A stretch of DNA of 64,000 bases from Hydrogenophilaceae bacterium (GTDB lineage: Bacteria > Pseudomonadota > Gammaproteobacteria > Burkholderiales > Thiobacillaceae). The position numbers and the translations under genes were made by a program. The notes below the pieces were generated by a model. The model worked only from the letters and a program-made list of their open reading frames with translations, had not been told where the DNA came from and searched no databases. Shown here piece by piece: positions 60,853 through 64,000 of this stretch; position 1 is the stretch's first letter; each line of letters begins with the position of its first letter. Where the stretch lies: NCBI GenBank assembly GCA_024709485.1, contig JANJWO010000065.1, positions 1 through 64,000 on the forward strand, read 5' to 3'.

Positions 60853-62654
60853 CAGTGCAGGGCGTCGTAGATTCTTTGTGCCAATTCTCGGCTGATGCCG
60901 GGTACTTGGGCAAGTGTTTCCACGCTGGCCCCAGCCACCCCCTGCAGGCCGCCGAAACGTTCGAGCAGGGCCTTGCGCCGCGCCGGGCCGATGCCGGGCA
61001 CGTCTTCCAGGGTCGACTGGGTGCGCGCCTTGCCGCGCCGCGCGCGGTGGCCGGTGATGGCGAAGCGGTGGGCCTCGTCGCGGATGGCCTGGATGAGGTG
61101 CAGCGCGGGATCGTCCGGCCGCAGCTGCTGCGCGTGGCTGTCGGTGAATATCAGCTCCTCGAGGCCGGGCTTGCGTTCCGGCCCCTTGGCCACGCCGATG
61201 AGCGCGATGTCGGACGCGCCCAGTTCCGCCATCACCTCCCTGGCGACGTTGAGCTGGCCTGCGCCGCCGTCGATCAGCACCAGATCCGGCCGCTTGCCGT
61301 CGCCGCCGCTTTCCTGCAGCTTGCGGTAGCGTCGGGTCAGCGCGTCGCGCATGGCGGCGTAGTCGTCGCCGGGGGTGATGCCGCCGATGTTGTAGCGGCG
61401 GTATTCGCTGTTCTGCATTCTGCCCTGGTCGTACACCACGCACGAGGCCACGGTGGCCTCGCCCATGGTGTGGCTGATGTCGAAGCATTCGATGCGGTTG
61501 AGCCCCGGCATGTCGAGCGCTTCGCGCAGCGCGGCGAGCCGCGCCTCCTGGCTGGCGTTTTGCGCCTGCTGCTGCATGACGGCGATCTGCGCGCCTTTCT
61601 CGGCCATGGCCAGCCATACTCTGGCCTCGCCCTGGGGCGCGTGGATCACGCGCACCTTGTGCCCGGCCTGGGCGGACAGGAGTTCGCCGAGCGCGGCGCC
61701 GTCCAGCGCCTGGTTGACGATGATGCGGGGCGGGATGGGCTTGTCCTGGTAATGCTGCTCGATGAAAGCTTCCAGCACTTCGGCGCCGCTGACTTGCTCG
61801 GTGTTCTTGGGAAAGAAATGGCGGTCGCCCAGGTGGCGCCCGCCGCGCACCATGGCCAGCGCCACGCACCACACCCCCTGTTCCAGGATCGCGGCGATGA
61901 TGTCGGCGTCGCGTTCGGCGTCGCCCTCGATCACCTGCTGTTCGCGCACCTTGGCGAGATTCTGGATCTGGTTGCGGTAGCTGGCGGCCAGTTCGAATTC
62001 AAGTCTGCCTGCCGCCGCCTGCATGCGCGCGGTCAGATCCTGCAGCAGCTCGTCTTCCTTGCCCTCCAGGAACAGCACCGCGCGTCTGACGTCGGCGGCG
62101 TAATCCTCGGGGCGGATGGCGTTGACGCAGGGTCCGCTGCAGCGCTTGATCTGGTACAGCAGGCAGGGGCGTGAGCGGTTGGCGAACACGCTGTCCTCGC
62201 AGGTGCGCAGGCGGAACACGCGCTGCACCAGATTGATGGTTTCGCGCACCGCCCAGGCGTTGGGATAGGGGCCGAAGTAACGGCTTTTCCTGTCCTGCGC
62301 GCCGCGGTAGTAAGCCAGGCGCGGGCTGGCATGGCCGGAGATCATCAGGTAGGGATAGGACTTGTCGTCGCGGAACAGGATGTTGTAGCGCGGCGCGAGC
62401 GTCTTGATCAGGTTGTTTTCCAGCAGCAGCGCCTCGGCCTCGGTGCGCGTCACCGTGATGTCGACGCGCGCGATTTTCGCCACCATCAGCTGGATGCGCG
62501 GCGACAGCCCGCTTTTGTTGAAATAGCTGGAGACGCGCTTTTTCAGGTCGCGCGCCTTGCCCACGTAGAGCACGCTCTCCTCCGGCCCGATCATGCGGTA
62601 GACGCCGGGCAGATTGGGGAGCGAAGCGAGAAAGCCTTTAAGGTCGAAAGACAA
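60852..62654 (-). CDS. uvrC: Excinuclease ABC subunit C
   Basis: A 600-residue dual-incision nuclease of nucleotide excision repair. N-terminal GIY-YIG domain ([18 protein letters not shown]), the Cys-rich segment with [13 protein letters not shown], a UVR motif, the RNase H-like domain ([34 protein letters not shown]) and a C-terminal double helix-hairpin-helix ([20 protein letters not shown]). Normal length. Confidence 0.98.
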   Translation of the reverse strand: MSFDLKGFLASLPNLPGVYRMIGPEESVLYVGKARDLKKRVSSYFNKSGLSPRIQLMVAKIARVDITVTRTEAEALLLENNLIKTLAPRYNILFRDDKSYPYLMISGHASPRLAYYRGAQDRKSRYFGPYPNAWAVRETINLVQRVFRLRTCEDSVFANRSRPCLLYQIKRCSGPCVNAIRPEDYAADVRRAVLFLEGKEDELLQDLTARMQAAAGRLEFELAASYRNQIQNLAKVREQQVIEGDAERDADIIAAILEQGVWCVALAMVRGGRHLGDRHFFPKNTEQVSGAEVLEAFIEQHYQDKPIPPRIIVNQALDGAALGELLSAQAGHKVRVIHAPQGEARVWLAMAEKGAQIAVMQQQAQNASQEARLAALREALDMPGLNRIECFDISHTMGEATVASCVVYDQGRMQNSEYRRYNIGGITPGDDYAAMRDALTRRYRKLQESGGDGKRPDLVLIDGGAGQLNVAREVMAELGASDIALIGVAKGPERKPGLEELIFTDSHAQQLRPDDPALHLIQAIRDEAHRFAITGHRARRGKARTQSTLEDVPGIGPARRKALLERFGGLQGVAGASVETLAQVPGISRELAQRIYDALH

Positions 62655-62663
62655 AATCGGATT

Positions 62664-62730
62664 TACAAGGAGGACAAGAGGAAACCGGATTGGCGTTTTA
62701 CGCTTGTTCGCCTGTCCTCTTTGTTCAAGC
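62664..62730. repeat. Intergenic hairpin repeat, ACAAGGAGG-monomer class
   Basis: The left arm 62664-62686 (TACAAGGAGGACAAGAGGAA) pairs with the right arm 62703-62728 (CTTGTTCGCCTGTCCTCTTT and GTTCAA). About 16 bases separate the arms. Its right arm runs up to the stop codon of the tautomerase gene. Confidence 0.85.
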
Positions 62731-62918
62731 TAATCGTCTTCGTCGAGCAGCACGCCGGCGATGGCCCAGTTCTCGTCCGGCAGTTCCTCGAAGGCGATGT
62801 AGGTGTAGCGCGCCGGCTTGCCGGCGTGCTTTTCCAGGGTGGCGGTGATTTCCTCGGCGATGGCCTGCTTCTGCGCGCGCGTGAGCTTGCCGGCGAGTTT
62901 GATCGAGACGACGGGCAT
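62730..62918 (-). CDS. 4-Oxalocrotonate tautomerase family protein
   Basis: A 62-residue protein starting MPVVSIKLAGKLTRAQKQAI. After removal of the initiator Met, the N-terminal Pro is the catalytic base of this family; LTRAQK is also conserved. The substrate is unknown: xylH-type, CHMI-type and MSAD-type enzymes share this size. It lies between uvrC and the DNA glycosylase gene. Confidence 0.87.
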   Translation of the reverse strand: MPVVSIKLAGKLTRAQKQAIAEEITATLEKHAGKPARYTYIAFEELPDENWAIAGVLLDEDD

Positions 62919-62920
62919 GG

Positions 62921-63553
62921 CTACTCCTTGAGATCCTGAACGATACGTGCGAACACGGCGCGAAACATGTCCGCTGTGAGGCGCCGTGTCTGGGTATTGT
63001 AGCGGGAGCAGTGGTAGGAGTCGTACAGGCGCAGGCCCGAGGGCAGCTCATGCGCGGCGCCATGGCCGAAGGCGTGGGCCTTGGCCTTGAGGCCTTGCGC
63101 CATGAGCACCGCGGCATGGGCGATATTGCCGAGCGCAAGCACCGCGGTTCCGGGGGGCAGGGCGGCAAGCTCGGCCTGGAGATGGCGGTTGCACTGTTTG
63201 ATCTCGGCGGTTTCCGGCTTGTTCGCGGGCGGCAGGCATTTGACCGCGTTGGTGATGCGGCAGCCGATGAGTTCCAGACCGTCGTCGGCGGAGACCGAAA
63301 CCGGCCGGCTGGCGAAGCCGAATTGATGCAGGGTCTCGTACAGCAGGATGCCGGCGTAATCGCCGGTGAAAGGCCGCCCCGTGCGATTCGCGCCGTTCAG
63401 CCCCGGCGCCAGGCCGACGATCAGCAGCCGCGGTCTTGCCGTCCCGAAAGGCAGCACCGGTTTGCAATGGTAGCCGGGGTGGCCGGCCTTGACCTCATCG
63501 AGGAAACCGGCCAGGCGCGGGCAAGCGCGGCATTCAGTGAGCGTGTTCGTCAT
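62921..63553 (-). CDS. Uracil-DNA glycosylase, Fe-S family 5-like (UdgB)
   Basis: A 210-residue DNA repair glycosylase. The catalytic-site block LAPGLNGANRTGRPFTGD (48-65) is typical of family 5 UdgB. Four cysteines (C8, C11, C98, C106) are spaced for a 4Fe-4S cluster. The third motif, usually HPSxxN, reads YHCSRYN. The ATG at 63553 is chosen over one at 63571. It overlaps the CDF gene upstream by about 20 bases. Confidence 0.85.
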   Translation of the reverse strand: MTNTLTECRACPRLAGFLDEVKAGHPGYHCKPVLPFGTARPRLLIVGLAPGLNGANRTGRPFTGDYAGILLYETLHQFGFASRPVSVSADDGLELIGCRITNAVKCLPPANKPETAEIKQCNRHLQAELAALPPGTAVLALGNIAHAAVLMAQGLKAKAHAFGHGAAHELPSGLRLYDSYHCSRYNTQTRRLTADMFRAVFARIVQDLKE

Positions 63554-64000
63554 GTTGCGGGCGCTGCTCATGCAGGAGAACGGGCGCGATTGAAACGATT
63601 TCCGGCTGCAGGGTGATGTGGCCGATGCCGAAATCCTTCTGCAGCAGGATTTGCGCGCTGGACAGGATCTGCGGCCAGTGCTCCAGATCCTTCACGTCGA
63701 TGTGGGCCGACAAGGCGACCTGCCCGCTGGCCAGCGTCCAGATATGCAGATCATGGACCCGCACGACGTGCTCGAGCTGCGCCATGCTGTTGCCGACGGT
63801 ATTGAGGTCGATATGGACGGGCACGCCTTCCATCAGGACGTGCAGGGATTTTTTCAGCAGGTTGAGCGTGGAAACCAGGATCAGCAGCGAGATCACCACC
63901 GACAGCAGAGGGTCGATCGGCGACCAGCCGGTGAGCATGATCACCAGGCCCGCCGTCAGCGCGGCGACCGAGCCCAGCGCATCGCCGGCGACGTGCAGCA
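63534..64000 (-). CDS. Cation diffusion facilitator (CDF) metal exporter, C-terminal part
   Basis: The window ends inside this gene; its 5' part lies beyond 64000. The visible portion has the TM5 metal-site motif HVAGDALGSVAAL, the last membrane helix (LLSVVISLLILVSTLNLLKK) and the cytoplasmic domain (LHVLMEGVPVHIDL; VHDLHIWTLASGQVALSAHI). The histidine-rich end (HEQRPQHDEHAH) is common in zinc transporters of the CzcD/ZitB type. Confidence 0.92.
   Translation of the reverse strand, partial: LHVAGDALGSVAALTAGLVIMLTGWSPIDPLLSVVISLLILVSTLNLLKKSLHVLMEGVPVHIDLNTVGNSMAQLEHVVRVHDLHIWTLASGQVALSAHIDVKDLEHWPQILSSAQILLQKDFGIGHITLQPEIVSIAPVLLHEQRPQHDEHAH

Noticed and set aside
60853..61872. Extension of the pgsA frame into uvrC
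   Set aside because: uvrC occupies this DNA in another frame, and the PgsA family start is at 60852.

Overview
This is a high-GC chromosomal segment from a Gram-negative bacterium, most likely a betaproteobacterium. The evidence is the gene order rimP-nusA-infB-rbfA-truB-rpsO-pnp, uvrC-pgsA-tRNA(Gly-Cys-Leu), dnaX-ybaB-recR, a CbbY-type phosphatase, DsrC/TusE-type and Crp-type proteins, and LutABC. The CbbY phosphatase, the DsrC homologue and the SoxH-like hydrolase would suit a sulfur-metabolising or autotrophic lineage such as Nitrosomonadales, but family-level placement is inference. Layout: 0-7 kb holds the 3' end of SRP RNA, dnaX-ybaB-recR, purB, a thioredoxin-TPR co-chaperone and small genes. 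6.9-14.8 kb is a six-gene minus-strand operon: tetR, RND adaptor, RND pump, outer-membrane channel, and an ABC-2 exporter pair. 14.9-18.4 kb has a membrane metallophosphoesterase, a DUF3050 protein and cyclopropane fatty acid synthase. 18.4-24.9 kb has an AEC carrier and a second complete RND tripartite pump. 25-27 kb is a peroxide-reduction module (rubredoxin reductase, rubredoxin, rubrerythrin). 27.2-30.9 kb has MarC and modE-modABC with a ModE operator. 30.9-37.2 kb has a DUF202 protein, oxyR and lutABC plus an MFS carrier. 37.2-38.3 kb is an AT-rich island encoding a HEPN protein and a minimal nucleotidyltransferase, a toxin-antitoxin-like pair that overlaps the end of the lut operon. 38.3-44.3 kb is an accessory stretch: AHSA1 protein, TauE exporter, metallo-beta-lactamase-fold protein, c-type haem protein, the wreckage of a Crp-type regulator and a response regulator around a transposase remnant, an HPP protein, a DsrC variant with a divergent LysR regulator, and a YHS-like small protein. 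44.4-48.2 kb has pyrR, tRNAs His-Arg-Pro, folD, cbbY and dksA. 48.2-50.75 kb is a two-component system divergent from a small periplasmic Ala/Pro/Lys-rich protein, with two pairs of direct repeats typical of OmpR-family operators between them. 50.8-64 kb is the pnp-to-rimP translation/transcription operon, tRNAs, pgsA, uvrC, a tautomerase, a family 5-like uracil-DNA glycosylase and the C-terminal part of a CDF metal exporter. A conspicuous genome-wide feature is a dispersed set of about nine intergenic hairpins whose arms are runs of short (7-9 bp) tandem monomers, in three sequence classes, plus a separate GC-rich palindrome that has become the coding N-terminus of the rubredoxin reductase. 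Two further inverted-repeat elements sit between infB and rbfA and between two tRNA genes. No CRISPR array, rRNA gene, integrase or complete insertion sequence was seen.
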